Assembly (NCBI GenBank): GCA_963682025.1
Contig: OY821518.1
Coordinates: forward strand, 13,970,100 to 14,034,099
Reading direction: 5' to 3'
Source of the DNA: Cordilura impudica
Lineage: Eukaryota > Arthropoda > Insecta > Diptera > Scathophagidae
DNA length: 64,000 nucleotides
Below, piece after piece: positions 30,881 through 42,427 of the stretch. Position 1 is the stretch's first letter. The number at the start of each line of letters is the position of its first letter. The notes beneath the pieces were generated by a model. The model did not search any database and had not been told where the DNA came from. It was given only the letters and a program-made list of their open reading frames with translations. The position numbers were made by a program, and so were the translations under genes.

Positions 30881-32503
30881 GTAAATCTAAACCCTCCATA
30901 ACTTTTTTGATTATCGGTCAATATTTACGTTTTATAGCAAAAATAAAATCGCAAATCAAAATTCCAATCCAATCAAAAGTTATGGATTTTTGACCATATC
31001 CCAAAAGGTTCGACCTCTCCGAAGCAATTAAAATGTAATTCTATAATTATTACTTCTTTTTTTTCCGGATAGATAAATGAAGGGCAGATTTTTACAGCCT
31101 AAACCAATTCTAACCCATGCTACATTAAGGTTAAAAGTCAAAAGTTTTTAAGATTTTACATTTAAAACTATAATTTGTCTAGATACATCATATTTTTAAT
31201 TAATTGTACAATTCTTTGTGATCTGACACATTATTTGGATATATATATATTTTTTTTTTTGGAGATTTAACTCTTGGGTCTTCTGAGGTCAAAATGGACC
31301 AATATTAAAAATGGAAAATGTATTAAATTATGTGTACTTCCATAATACCCGCAAATATACCAGAAGTATTACATTTAACAAAATATACCTATATAAAATT
31401 AAGATATAAATAGTTCGAGATTTAAAACAAAAAATTTATTTAAAAAAAAATAAGAAAATATTAAAAAAGAATAATTTTTTTTAGTCTTCAACTACACTAA
31501 TTGATGTTTATTTATTTATGCGAAAAATTTAATTTAATTTATTGTGAATTCGCTTATTTGAGCACAAAGTGTCACGAGAGTTATAAATGTCCAGAAAATG
31601 ATGTTTTTTTTTTTATCGAATTACGAGAAAAACCAAAAAAGGTTTCAATAAACTTTCTTTGAAAATATGTATTTTTTTAGTTGACCTATGACTGATTAAT
31701 TAAAATTTTTTAGCAATAAACTTTAGGACCTAGAGCCACAAGGAGAAAATCGGTAAAGATTACAAATGTCTCCTCAGAGTTGTTGGGTTCTTTTTCATTT
31801 TTGATCTTTAAAATTCTCTTATGCCTCTAGTTTAAATAACTAAATCATGGAATAGCCTACATACACTAATAATAAAACTTGTTTAACATTTACATTGATA
31901 TCATACAATTTTTTTTCTCTCGTTTCGCTTGGTTTTAGTTGTTATGCTGACAGACTCTACTAATCAGACGCAGGTCAAAATATTTACCACTTGACCCGAT
32001 TGATTTAATAAAATAGTTGAGTAGCAAGACATTTGTTTGCTTATTTTGTTTACACATTTACCGCGCACAGTTAGTCATAAACAACCATACTGAGCACAGA
32101 GAGTAAAGCAGCAAAAGCTCTACATCCGACTATAGAAGGAAGTTTTTTTTTTTAAATTTTTTTTATACACAATTGGCGGTTTCTACGGGGGAAAGTGGGG
32201 AGTATTCGATTTTAAGACAGTGACTTGTTGTATATTCATCCATAGTTAGTATGTATGTTATGTTTTATTAATTAATAGCAATGTATTTAGTATTAAGTAG
32301 ATGATGATCAACAAAAATACAAACAAACAAAAGCAGCATCTTCATTTGGCTACAGAGCACTATGGGCAAGGAAAGGTGAAAAGTGGAACTTGAATGAAAT
32401 TAGAGGAAAGAGAAACAATATCTGATTTTGTTTTTTAATTAAATTTTGAAAAGCCTAGACAAGAAACCAATAATTTTTCAACAATAATCTAGTAAAACAG
32501 GAA
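30881..32503. other. AT-rich DNA without recognised genes
   Basis: The phrase CTCTATCTTGAACCAAT at 30862 also occurs at 17891, so part of this is a dispersed repeat. A T-rich run at 31250, then GGTCTTCTGAGGTCAAAATGG. The part 31900-32450 looks like ordinary noncoding DNA. Confidence 0.45.
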
Positions 32504-32834
32504 TCTATAATATTAATAGGCTAGGCGATTTCTTGTGACTGATGTTTTGTTCTACTGTTTTATCCCGACTTTGACCAAATTTATATTATTTGAAAGGGAT
32601 TTCTATTTAGCCGATTTGCAGATTTTCAGATTTTCAAATTTTTCGAGTAAATTGCCTTTAAAATTGCTACTAACACATACATACATAAAATTATACAATA
32701 CGATGTGTGTGTTTATTAAATTTGTTAATGTGTTTGTAATAAAAATGAGTTTGTTTTTTACGTTGATTTGTGAATTGGCTATAATTGATTAGCAAAATTT
32801 TAGGGTCCTTATTTAATGAAAAAATAAAATTTCC
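32504..32834 (+). mobile_element. Non-autonomous Helitron, 3'-truncated
   Basis: The intact start TCTATAATATTAATAGGCTA follows an A. The copy runs through the interior to AAAAAATAAAATTTCC and then stops; the hairpin and CTAG end are gone. Confidence 0.88.
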
Positions 32835-33048
32835 CATATAAAAAATTTATTCTCGAATATTTTTTTTAACTATAAATTATTAAAAAGTCAATATTTCAAA
32901 AAAACAAAAATAATTAAATTAAATAAAAAACTAAATTCCTAAAATGAATTAAACTTAAATTCAATTAAATTAAAAAAAAATTTTTTTGATGTCAATTTGA
33001 AGCCATAAAAAATTTTGGAAAAGAATAAAAAATATTTTAGCTAATTTT
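32835..33048. other. AT-rich spacer
   Basis: AATTAAA-rich low-complexity sequence; nothing recognised. Confidence 0.5.
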
Positions 33049-33820
33049 TGTACCCTATACCACTATGTGGTTAGGGTATAATGACTTTGTGCTGATGTGT
33101 GTAACTATAAAAATTATTTGACCTAGACTCATCTTTAATTATACCGATCGACTTAGAATCACTTTCTGGGTCGATTTAGCGATGCTCGTCCGTCTGCGTG
33201 TCCACGTAAACCTTGTAATCAAACTTCAGGTCGCAAATATGAATATATTGTATACATAAGCTGTTATCGGCCATATAATGAACGCTACTGAAATTGATGA
33301 AAGTCGGTTCATGTTCAGACCTAGTCCCCATACAAATGACCCTATGAAATCGACTTAAATGCCATAATATCAAAATTATCACATTGATCTCGGTCAAATT
33401 GGGTTTGTGTGTTTATTACTCCCATTATTCAGTACTCCAAAAATAAACTCTATTGGAAAATTTTTAGTCATAGCCCCCATATAAAGCTGCTTCCCGATCT
33501 TCAATTAAATCTATCAAAAAACATAAATATTGCACAGTTTGTTTTTCTCAAATTTGGTATTTATATATTTTTGTAAAAAATAAGTGACCTTAACAAATAA
33601 GGTCAGGATCGGTCCACTTTTTAATCTAGTCCCCATATATATATATAGCATCCGATATGAACTTTTTATATTCGAACGCAAACAAATTATTAACAGTGCT
33701 ACAAAAATTTGGTTTATGCTTATTTTCTATATCCAATTAGTTGGTCCTTAGAGATACGGTCTCGAAAGGCATGGTATAGGGTATCGTATAGTCGGACGAA
33801 ACCGACTATAATTTTCTTAA
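33049..33820 (-). mobile_element. Dispersed fly repeat (ACGGACGG family), complete inverted copy
   Basis: The left end TACCCTATACCACTATGTGG is the 3' terminus, followed by the GAGTCGATTTAGCGATG and CGTCCGTCTG region. The right end is AACCGACTATAATTTTCTTA. Possible short target duplication AATTTTT on both sides. It ends about 95 bases before the first hairpin-end element. Confidence 0.85.
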
Positions 33821-33915
33821 TTTTTATTTTTGTAAAATAAATCAGCGAAAACAAATTTTCTCATAAGAAAATTTGTCTTTACACAACTTTGAATTAATTC
33901 TTCAAAAAAAAAAAA

Positions 33916-35731
33916 TCATGTGAGTCCGATCACAAGGGAGATGTGTAAACATCTAATAATTAAAGAAAACATCAACATCATATTTTCCAGTGCATAAAAA
34001 ATAAGTCGATTATGCTGTTTTCTGAAATTCAATTGATGTTTTCTGAAATGCAATCGATGTTTTCTGAAATTCAATTGATGTTTTCTGATACACAATTAAT
34101 GTTTTCAGCAATTCAAATGATGCTTTTTGAAATTCTATTGACGTTTTCTGAAATACAATTAATGTTCTCAGCAATTCAAATAATGCTTTTTGAAATTCAA
34201 TTGATGTTTTCTGAAATTCTATTTATGTTTTCTGAAATTCAAATGATGTTTTCTGAAATACAATTGCTGTTTTCTGAAATACAATTGATGTTTTCTGAAA
34301 TTCTATTGATGTTTTCTGAAATTTAATTGATGTTTTCTGAAACTCGAATGATGTTTTTTGAAATTATATTGATGTTTTCTGAAATTCTATTTATGTTTTC
34401 TGAAATTCAAATTATGTTTTCTGAAACTCGAATGATGTTTTCTGAAATTCTATTGATGTTTTCTGAAATACAATTGATGTTTTCTGAAATACAATTGATT
34501 TTTTCTGAAATTCTATTGATGTTTTCTGAAATTCTATTTATGTTTTCTGAAATTCAAATGATGTTTTCTGAAATACAATTGATGTTTTCTGAAATACAAT
34601 TGATGTTTTCTGAAATTCTATTGATGTTTTCTGAAATTCAATTGACGTTTTCTGAAACTCGAATGATGTTTTCTGAAATTATATTGATGTTTTCTGAAAT
34701 TCTATTTATGTTTTCTGAAATTCAAGTGATGTTTTCTGAAACTCGAATGATGTTTTCTGAAATTATATTGATGTTTTCTGAAATTCTATTGATGTTTTCT
34801 GAAATTCAATTGATGTTTTCTGAAACTCGAATGATGTTTTCTGAAATTATATTGATGTTTTCTGAAATTCTATTTATGTTTTCTGAAATGATGTTTTCTG
34901 AAATTCTATTTATGTTTTCTGAAATTCAATTAATGTTTTCTGAAATTTTATAGATGTTTTCTGAAATTCTATTTATGTTTTCTGCATTCAAATGATGTTT
35001 TCTGATATTATATTGATGGTTTCTGAAATACAATTGATCGAATGATGTTTTCTGAAATTATATTGATGTTTTCTGAAATTCAATTTATGTTTTCTGAAAT
35101 TCAAATAATGTTTTCTGAAATTATATTGATGGTTTCTGAAATACAATTGATGTTTTCTGAAATTCTATTGATGCTTTCTGAAATTCAATTGATGTTTTCT
35201 GAAACTCGAATGATGTTTTCTGAAATTATATTGATGTTTTCTGAAATTCTATTTATGTTTTTTGAAATTCAAATGATGTTTTCTGAAATTATATTGATGG
35301 TTTCTGAAATACAATTGATGTTTTCTGAAATTCTATTGATGTTTTCTGAAATTCAATTGATGTTTTCTGAAACTCAAATGATGTTTTCTGAAATTATATT
35401 GATGTTTTCTGAAATTCTGTTTATGTTTTCTGAAATTCAAGTGATGTTTTCTGAAATTCTATTGATGTTTTCTGAAATTCAATTGATGTTTTCTGAAATT
35501 ATATTGATGGTTTCTGAAATACAATTGATGTTTTCTGAAATACAATTGATGTTTTTTGAAAGACAATTGGAAAATGTTTAGAAAAGAACATATCATAATT
35601 TTTTCACAAATATAATCAGATAAAGTCACACCGATTTACACTTCAGCTCACACCGATGTGTTACGCTGTTTTTGCGATTGTATTGTGAAATACAAATTTA
35701 CCCCCCTGCGCGTATAGATGTTTACACATCA
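33916..35731 (+). mobile_element. Hairpin-end element, copy A (21-bp internal array)
   Basis: The left end reads TCATGTGAGTCCGATC, then GATGTGTAAACATCTA (33940-33955) and TAATTAAAG. The right end has CACACCGATGTGTTACGCTG, GATTGTATTGTGAAA, CCCCCCTGCGCGTA and TAGATGTTTACACATC (35715-35730). The two 16-mers are exact inverted repeats of each other, and each can itself fold (GATGT stem, 4-base loop). Between them is a 21-bp tandem array instead of the 7-bp T-rich array of the other copies. No transposase. Class unknown; subterminal inverted repeats plus an internal tandem core recall Helentron/DINE-type elements, but this is only a resemblance. Confidence 0.8.
34012..35575 (+). repeat. 21-bp minisatellite inside copy A
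   Basis: About 74 units of ATGTTTTCTGAAATTCAATTG with a few variant types (ACTCGAATG, ATTATATTG, ATTCTATTT endings) that recur in blocks, a sign of higher-order repeats. Because the unit is a multiple of three and lacks stops in one frame, long open frames appear (104, 208 and 179 codons of an MFSEIQL heptad). The third is in another frame after a small indel at about 35030. No upstream start context or other sign of a gene. Confidence 0.95.
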
Positions 35732-35773
35732 AAAATATTCAAAGGCAAGAATTCTTATTAAATGATGAACTCA

Positions 35774-36043
35774 TCTATAATATTAATAGGCTAGGCGATT
35801 TCTTGTGACCGATGTTTTCTTCCACCGTTTTAGCCCGATTTTGATCAAACTATATTATTTGAAAGGTATTTCTTTTTAGCCGTTTTGCAGATTTACAGAT
35901 TTTTAAATTTTTTCCCTTATTTTGAGTAAATTGCATTTATATTTGCTACTAACATGATTAGCATACCTTTAGGGTCTTCATTTAATGAAAAAATAAAATT
36001 TCCTAGAATTTGCATTCGAATTTCGAGGGCTGGAATCTGCTTG
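35774..36043 (+). mobile_element. Non-autonomous Helitron with internal deletion
   Basis: The start TCTATAATATTAATAGGCTA follows an A. The end hairpin is GCATTCGAATTTCGAG, then GGAATCTGCTTG before T (CTAG changed to CTTG). About 110 bases after TTGCTACTAAC are missing, giving 270 bp. It lies 43 bases after copy A. Confidence 0.87.
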
Positions 36044-36566
36044 TTTAAATTATTAAAAGAAATCTAAACTATTCAATTTTCTATATGAAGAAAAAATAGT
36101 TTTTAAATAAAACACAATATAATCATATAGGCATAATAAATTTTTGCAAACATTAACCAGAATCTAAAATATTATAAAAAAAATTTAATTTAAATTTACG
36201 AATTGTTCTATACTATTTTCAGCAGTTCACTTCATTTGAAAGCTCTGGTATCCCTGGTTTAACAATCTGGCTACAAAGTTAACATCTGTTTTATTTTTTG
36301 AAGTTGGCAACTCGAAATCAGATGTTTGTATAAATTTGTATGATTTTGTGAGATTTGTGAGATTTTTTGAGTGGTAGCAGGCGATAGTTATTGTGTTTAT
36401 TAATTAAATATAAAAATAATAAAAGTGAAATTTATTAAAATAGAATGTTACAAACAATAAAAAAAAGTGTTAAAAACACGAGTTACTTAGGTTTGTCTCT
36501 CCTACCACAATTCCAATTTCGAATGCATTGGGTAATTGCCCATGAACAGTTTCTCCTGAAAATATT
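36044..36566. other. Spacer without recognised genes
   Basis: A frame at 36445-36660 crosses into the next element and is not convincing. GATTTTGTGAGATTTGTGAGATT is a short local repeat. Confidence 0.45.
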
Positions 36567-36697
36567 TTTTCACCAATACAATCATAAGTCACACAGCGTT
36601 ATCTCCTTCAGCTCACACCGATATAAGTTACGCTGTTTTTGTGATTGTATTGTGAAATAGAAATTTACCCCCCTGCGCGTATAGATGTTTACACATC
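36567..36697 (+). mobile_element. Hairpin-end element, copy B (right end only)
   Basis: CAATACAATCA (36574-36584) and TGATTGTATTG (36642-36652) are an 11-bp inverted repeat enclosing TTACGCTGTTTTT. Then CCCCCCTGCGCGTA and TAGATGTTTACACATC (36682-36697). The left end and any array are absent. Confidence 0.85.
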
Positions 36698-37033
36698 AAA
36701 AAGATATTGACCCCGACCAATTATTTTTCTAAAAAATTTCACAAGTATAAATTTAAAGAAGAAGAAAAAAATGTATACCACAAGAAAAAAGTTACCCCAC
36801 AAAATAGTCTATAGAAGACAATTAGCTGGTCCTTAGAGATACGGTCTCGAAAGGCATGGTATACGGTATCCTATAGTCGGTCGAAACCGACTATAACTTT
36901 CTTAATTTTTATTTTTCTATAGACTATTTTGTGGGGTAACTTTTTTCTTGTGGTATACAGTTTTTTCTTCTTCTTTAAATTTATACTTGTGAAATTTTTT
37001 AGAAAATTAATTGTTCGGGGTCAATATCTTTTT
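36698..37033. repeat. Large near-perfect palindrome, arms about 117 bp, 102-bp spacer
   Basis: The left arm 36698-36814 and right arm 36917-37033 are inverted copies with only a few mismatches. Shared parts include GATATTGACCCCGA, TTTCACAAGTATAAATTTAA and AGTTACCCCACAAAATAGTC. The spacer 36815-36916 is the 5' end of the dispersed repeat family plus AATTTTTATTTTT. The palindrome begins directly at the outer end of copy B. Confidence 0.9.
36828..36910 (-). mobile_element. Dispersed fly repeat, 5'-end fragment in the palindrome spacer
   Basis: GGTCCTTAGAGATACGGTCT and CGAAACCGACTATAACTTTC are almost identical to the right end of the copy at 33049-33820 (33747-33820), including the same following bases. 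Confidence 0.85.
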
Positions 37034-37121
37034 TTTTTGAAGAATTAATTCAAAGTTGTGTAAAGACAAATTTTCTTATGAGCAAATTTGTTTTCGCTGA
37101 TTTATTTTACAAAAATAAAAA
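37029..37121. repeat. Inverted duplicate of 33820-33914
   Basis: Reverse complement of the ~90 bases that lie just left of copy A, with about one mismatch (TCTCATAAG against GCTCATAAG). It shares GTCTTTACACAACTTTGAAT and TAAATCAGCGAAAACAAATT. Confidence 0.9.
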
Positions 37122-37199
37122 GTTATAGAAAAGTTATTCTGAAAAATGTCTACAGAAAAAGTCACCAAGAAAAATTTTTAGGTGAAATAAATTTTTCTT

Positions 37200-37570
37200 A
37201 CCAGCTTTTTTTCCGGTTTTAGAGTTAGGCATAATTCTACAACATTAATTCCTGATCTAATGGACACGTTTAGGTATAATTTTGATAACAACTTAATATT
37301 ACCTCTTATACAGTTCTTATTAATAAGTTATTTACTCAATTTAAATTCTCTGCAAACGAAAGCAGTTTGTACAAACGATAAATTCTGTGTCGAATTTTTT
37401 AGAATTGACCCGAGGTGTACCTCAAGGTTCAATTTTAGGGCCACTTCTTTTTATGATTTATATCAATGATATTTTTTTGTGCCTTTCCGCTTATACCGGA
37501 TATATTTATACAGATGATGTGCATAATTTAAGTCAACAAAGGAAATGCTTATTAAAGGAAACACTATTAA
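37200..37570 (+). pseudogene. Non-LTR reverse transcriptase fragment (palm region)
   Basis: [20 protein letters not shown] is followed, after a one-base frame change, by [19 protein letters not shown] then INDI, and [24 protein letters not shown] and the Y-x-DD box are the core of the palm domain of jockey/R1-like reverse transcriptases; here the box reads YTDD instead of YADD. Only about 120 codons remain. It abuts a Tc1-type fragment at about 37570. Confidence 0.8.
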
Positions 37571-38030
37571 GATGTGGAATAAACTGATATTCTCTAACGA
37601 GAGTATATTTAATGTATGTGGATCAGAGGGACACAAAATGAAAATACACAGTTAAAAGGTATAAAAGGTGTAAAAACCAGATGAAGAAATCATAGACCAT
37701 AAGGAACACATTAAGACTTTATAGTACAATTTACAAAATGGTGGAGAAAAAATGGGATTGCAAACTGATTATGTTTTTAACCAAGTAAATGATCCATTAC
37801 ATAGTGCATAGAATACTAAAATGCGGGTACTTCATAATGGTTCAAACTGAGTTGAAACATTGCCACAGTTACCAGACATCAATCCTATTGCAATCTTAAG
37901 GAGTCTACATTTAATTTAAGCAACAAAGCAGACCTGAAGCGCCCTTAATCTCAGAGTGAGAGAACATTTCAACTGATATCACACAAAAACCTATGAATTC
38001 AGTGCCACTACACATGAATGAAGTACATCA
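37571..38030 (+). pseudogene. Tc1-type transposase relic
   Basis: [20 protein letters not shown] matches the block around the first catalytic aspartate of Tc1 transposases (WxxVIFSDESxFNLFGSDG; here D became N). NGGEKMGLQTDYVF then follows in place of the usual HGGGSVMVW. LPQLPDINPIA matches WPxQSPDLNPIE around the third acidic residue. Many stops and a lost first catalytic residue. Part of its 3' flank (38008-38072) is duplicated at 40067-40133. Confidence 0.65.
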
Positions 38031-38215
38031 ACGAAAGTCAGGACCAACAAAATATTTTATTTTAATTTTTTTTGACGTTAAACATCTATACGCGCAGGGG
38101 GTAAATTTCAAAAACAGCGTAACATGTAAGCGTAACATGTAAGCGCAACATGTAAGACAAAATGTGATTGTATTGGTGAAAAAATTATGATATTGTAATA
38201 ATCTGTTTGAAAATT

Positions 38216-40065
38216 AAAAATTAAAAATAAAAAATGAAAAAAAAAATTAAAAATAAAAAATGAAAGATGAAAAAAAAAATTTTAAACTAAAAATGAAAAA
38301 CGAAAAGTTAAAAATGAAAAATAAAAAATGAAAAATAAAAAATTTAAAATGAAAAATAAAAAATGAAAAATGAAAAATGAAAAAAGAAAAATAAAAAATT
38401 AAAAATAAAAATTGAATCATGTAAAATAAAAAATGAAAAATAAAAAATTAAAAATGAAAAATGAAAATTAAAAAATTAAAAAATTAAAAATAAAAAATGA
38501 AAAATAAAAAATTAGAAATAAAAAATGAAAAATGAAAAATAAAAAATGAAAAGAAAAATAAAAATGAAAAACGAAAAATTAAAAATGAAAAAAAATCTAA
38601 AAATGAAAAATTTAGAATAAAAATGAAAAATAAAAAATGAAAAATGAAAAATAAAAAATGAAAAATGAAAAATAAAATATTTAAAAAAAACAAAAAATAA
38701 AAAATAAAAATTAAAAATTAAAAAAAAATTAAAGCTAAAAAATTAAAAATAAATGAAAAATAAAAAATTGAACATGAAAAATATGAAATGAAAAATAAAA
38801 AATAAAAAATGAAAAACGAAAAGAAAGATAAAAATGAAAAACGAAAAATTAAAAATGAAAAAAATTTAAAAATGAAAAATTAAGAAAAAAAATGAAAATT
38901 GAAAAATAAAAAATAAAAAATGAAAAATGAAAAATGAAAAATAAAATACTAAAAAAAAACAAAAAATAAAAAATTAAAAATTAAAAAAAAAATTAAAGCT
39001 AAAAAATTAAAAATAAATGAAAAATAAAAAATTGAACATGAAAAATAAGAAATGAAAAATGAAAAGCTTAAATTATAAATGAATAATGAAAAATGAAAAA
39101 TAAAAAATGAAAAATAAAAAATTAAATATAAAAAATGAAAAATAAAAAATTAAAAATAAAAAATTAAAAATAAAAAATAAAAAATTGAAAAATAAAAAAT
39201 TAAAAATAAAAAATTAAAAATTAAAAATAAAAAATGAAAAATAAAAAATGAAAAATGAAAAGAAGAATAAAAATGAAAAATTAAAAATGAAAAAAAATCT
39301 AAAAATTCAAAATTTAGAATAAAAATGAAAAATAAAAAATGAAAAATGAAAAATGAAAAATAAAAAATAAAAAATAAAAAATTAATAAAAAAAAATTTAA
39401 GCTAAAAAATTAAAAATAATAAATGAAAAATAAAAAATTGAACATGAAAAATAAGAAATGAAAAATGAAAAATGAAAAATAAAAAATAAAAAATGAAAAA
39501 CGAAAAATGAAAAACGAAAAGAAAGATAAAAATGAAAAACGAAAAATTAAAAATGAAAAAAATCTAAAAATTAAAAATTAAGAATAAAAATGAAAAATGA
39601 AAAATGAAAAATAAAAAATAAAAAATGAAAAATTAAAAATGAAAAATGAAAAATAAAATATAAAAAAAAAAAACAAAAAATAAAAAATTAAAAATTAAAG
39701 CTAAAAAATTAAAAATAAATGAAAAATAAAAAATTGAACATGAAAAATAAGAAATGAAAAATGAAAAGCTTAAATTAAAAATGAATAATGAAAAATGGAA
39801 AATAAAAAATGAAAAATAAAAAATGAAAAATAAAAAATTAAAAATAAAAAATTAAAAAATTGAAAAATAAAAAATGAAAAATAAAAAATTAAACAGAAAA
39901 ATAAAAATTGGAAAATGAAAAATGAAAAATTAAGAAAAAAAATTAAAAATGAAAAATAAAAAATGAAAAATGTAAATTAAAAAATGAAAAATTAAAAAAA
40001 AAATTAAAAATGAAAAACGAAAAATTAAAAATAAAAAATAAAAAAAGGAAAATGAAAAAAACTAC
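38216..40065. repeat. A-rich 7-bp array (AAAAATN) with higher-order repeats
   Basis: Units are AAAAATG, AAAAATA and AAAAATT in varying order. A longer block containing AAAGCTAAAAAATTAAAAAT, ATTGAACATG and AAAAAACAAAAAATAAAA recurs near 38690-38790, 38950-39050, 39390-39450 and 39670-39750, so there is a higher-order structure of roughly 270-430 bp. Confidence 0.93.
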
Positions 40066-40230
40066 ACATGTACATCAACGAAATTCAGGACTAACAAAAT
40101 ATTTTTTTTTAATTTTTTTTAATTTTTTTTTTTGATGTGTAAACATCTATACGCGCAGGGGGGTAAATTTCAAAAACAGCGTAACATCTAAGCGTAACAT
40201 GTAAGACAAAATGTGATTTGAAAATTAAAA

Positions 40231-40905
40231 ATGAAAAATAAAAAATTAAAAAAAAATATTGGAAATAAAAATGAAAAATAAAAAATTAAAAATTAAAAAT
40301 CAAAAATAAAAAAAAAAATTAGAAATAAAAATGAAAAATAAAAAATTAAAAATGAAAAATAAAAAATGAAACATGAAAAATAAAAAATGAAAAATGAAAA
40401 ACGAAAAATTAAAAATGAATAATGAAAAATGAAAAATAAAAAATTAAAAAAAAAATAAAAAGGAAAAATGAAAAATAAAAAATAAAAAATAAGGGCCAAA
40501 AAATTAAAAATAAAATATGAAAAATAAAAAATGAAACTTGAAAAATAAGAAATAAGAAGTGAAAAATGAAAACCTAAAACTAAAAATGAATAATGAATAA
40601 TGAAAAATGAAAAATAAAAAATAAAGAATTAAATATAAAAAATGAAAAATAAAAAATTAAAAATAAAAAATTAAAATTGAAAAATAAAAAATGAAAAATA
40701 AAAAATGAAAAGTGAAAAAAAAAAATAAAAATTGGAAAATGAAAAATGAAGAAAAAAATTAAAAATTAAAAATTAAAATTAAAAAATGAAAAATTAAAAA
40801 CGAAAAATAAAAAATTAAAAAAAAATTAAAAATGGAAAACGAAAAATCAAAAAAGAAAAATTAAAAATAAAAATTTAAAAAACGAACAATTAAAAATTAA
40901 CCGGT
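40231..40905. repeat. A-rich 7-bp array, second block of copy C
   Basis: Same AAAAATN composition as 38216-40065. Contains GGGCCAAAAAATTAAAAATA and CCTAAAACTAAAAATGAATA variants of the higher-order block. Confidence 0.93.
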
Positions 40906-41077
40906 TAAAATTTATTTATTATTTTATAAAAATATTTTTATATTAACAGAGCCTCTGCAGTTGATTGCTATAAGCGATACGCTTTCTGTTTGATTTTAAG
41001 AAAGTGCTATAAAAAATCTTTAATTACTAGATGTTTACACAACTCCCCTGCGATCGGACTCATATGATTTTTTTTAC

Positions 41078-41971
41078 ATGAGCGAATACTTCTTGGAGTA
41101 CAATTTCTAATCTTTTATAACTTCTTTATGTTTTTTCTTATTTCTTTTTAATTTCAATTTTATAAGAAACTTGTAACAACTAAAGTAAAAAAAAAATTAT
41201 AAATTAATAATAGGTAAAAAAAATAATAAGTTGTTATTTAGAAAAATAACACATGAGTGAATATTTTATGGAGCAACAGTATATACTTCATGATGCCTTT
41301 AAGAGCAATATGTTCGAAAATTCGAAAAGCATTTGAGTTTTAAAATATGCATAAATCAAAAATTTAACATTTATATATAAAACTAAATATCAATTATTTC
41401 TGAGGCGTATTTCATCTATTTTTGGCGATTTTTTGAAAAACATATTATTTTATATTTGCATAAAAAAATTAAATTTTTAGTAAGTTTTAGTTTCAAAATT
41501 CAGGATACACTCTATTAAAAATAAACGCGATCTATATGGGTTTATCTCTTTAATAAAAGCATTATTAAAGCAAATCCAATGTTGGAATGCACCTTGCAAT
41601 TAGTTCTCCCCCTTTAAAGATTTTTAATCAAAACTGCAGTTATTAAAAAAATAGTTTTTATGAAAGCAGCAAATCAAGGGAATCGATTAACTGTTTTATC
41701 ATAAAATTTCGATAGCATTATATACGATGTTGCAATATTTAAAAAAATCCAACTTATTGGTAGATAGCGAATTTTGTAATATATGAAAAAAAATGCGCTT
41801 ATTAATTATGCTTAATAGAGAATCATAATTACTCCTTATTAGACCGGTTTCTGCCATAAGCCTTCATCAGTAATTGTATTAAGCATTGTAATAATTGTTA
41901 TGTTATAATTAATTACATTTGAAATTTTTCTACTTAGAGTGACCGTGAGTTTTACTTGCACTTTTTGCTCA
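41078..41971. other. AT-rich DNA without recognised genes
   Basis: About 0.9 kb with no repeat or gene that I can identify. Confidence 0.5.
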
Positions 41972-42427
41972 TCTATAATATTAATAGGTAAGGAGATTTC
42001 TTGTGACCGATGATTTGTTCCACAGTTTTCTCCCGATTTTGATCAAACATATTTTATTTGAAAGGCATTGCTTTTTAGCTGTCCACCAGATTTAAGGAAT
42101 TTAATTTTTTATATTTTTTTTGGAGTAAAATGCATTTAAAGTTGCTACTAACCCATACATAACATTATACAACGCTAAGTGTGTGTTTATTAAGTTTGCT
42201 TTCTTCATTCACAATAATAATTGTGTTGAATTGAAAAATAATTTTGGACATAAACCATTCACAATAATAATTGTGTTGAATTTAAACCAATAATGCAATC
42301 GATATTTAAAAAGTGTTGAATTGTGAATTGGCTAAAATTGATAAGCATACCTTTAGGGTCTTTATTAAATGAAAAATTAAAATTTCCTAGAACTTGCACA
42401 CGAATTTCGGGGGCCGGAATCTGCAAG
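41972..42427 (+). mobile_element. Non-autonomous Helitron, long copy
   Basis: Starts TCTATAATATTAATAGGTAA after A and ends CGGAATCTGCAAG before T (CTAG changed to CAAG). About 456 bp because of a duplicated ~48-bp block with TTCACAATAATAATTGTGTT (42208 and 42257). The hairpin is imperfect (GCACACGAATTTCGGGGGC). Confidence 0.87.

Larger units (their letters stand above)
38073..41077 (-). mobile_element. Hairpin-end element, copy C, with duplicated right end
   Basis: Inverted copy. The right end at 38073-38215 has GACGTTAAACATCTA, TACGCGCAGGGGGTAAATTT, and the 13-bp CGTAACATGTAAG three times. A second right end lies at 40134-40230 (GATGTGTAAACATCTA at 40134-40149). A single left end is at 40950-41077 (TAGATGTTTACACAAC at 41038, then CTCCCCTGCGATCGGACTCA). 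Both right ends have lost one arm of the 11-bp stem (the sequence goes straight from AAATTTCA to AAAACAGCG). The interior is two A-rich 7-bp arrays. Noncoding. Confidence 0.82.

Noticed and set aside
34012..35575. CRISPR-like array
   Set aside because: No spacers; it is a continuous minisatellite in a eukaryotic genome.
34012..35581. Three long frames (104, 208, 179 residues) as a possible heptad-repeat protein gene
   Set aside because: A 21-bp minisatellite keeps a frame automatically; there is no promoter, start context or unique sequence, and the third frame is shifted.
38484..40499. Minus-strand frames rich in F, I and S
   Set aside because: By-products of the A-rich 7-bp array.
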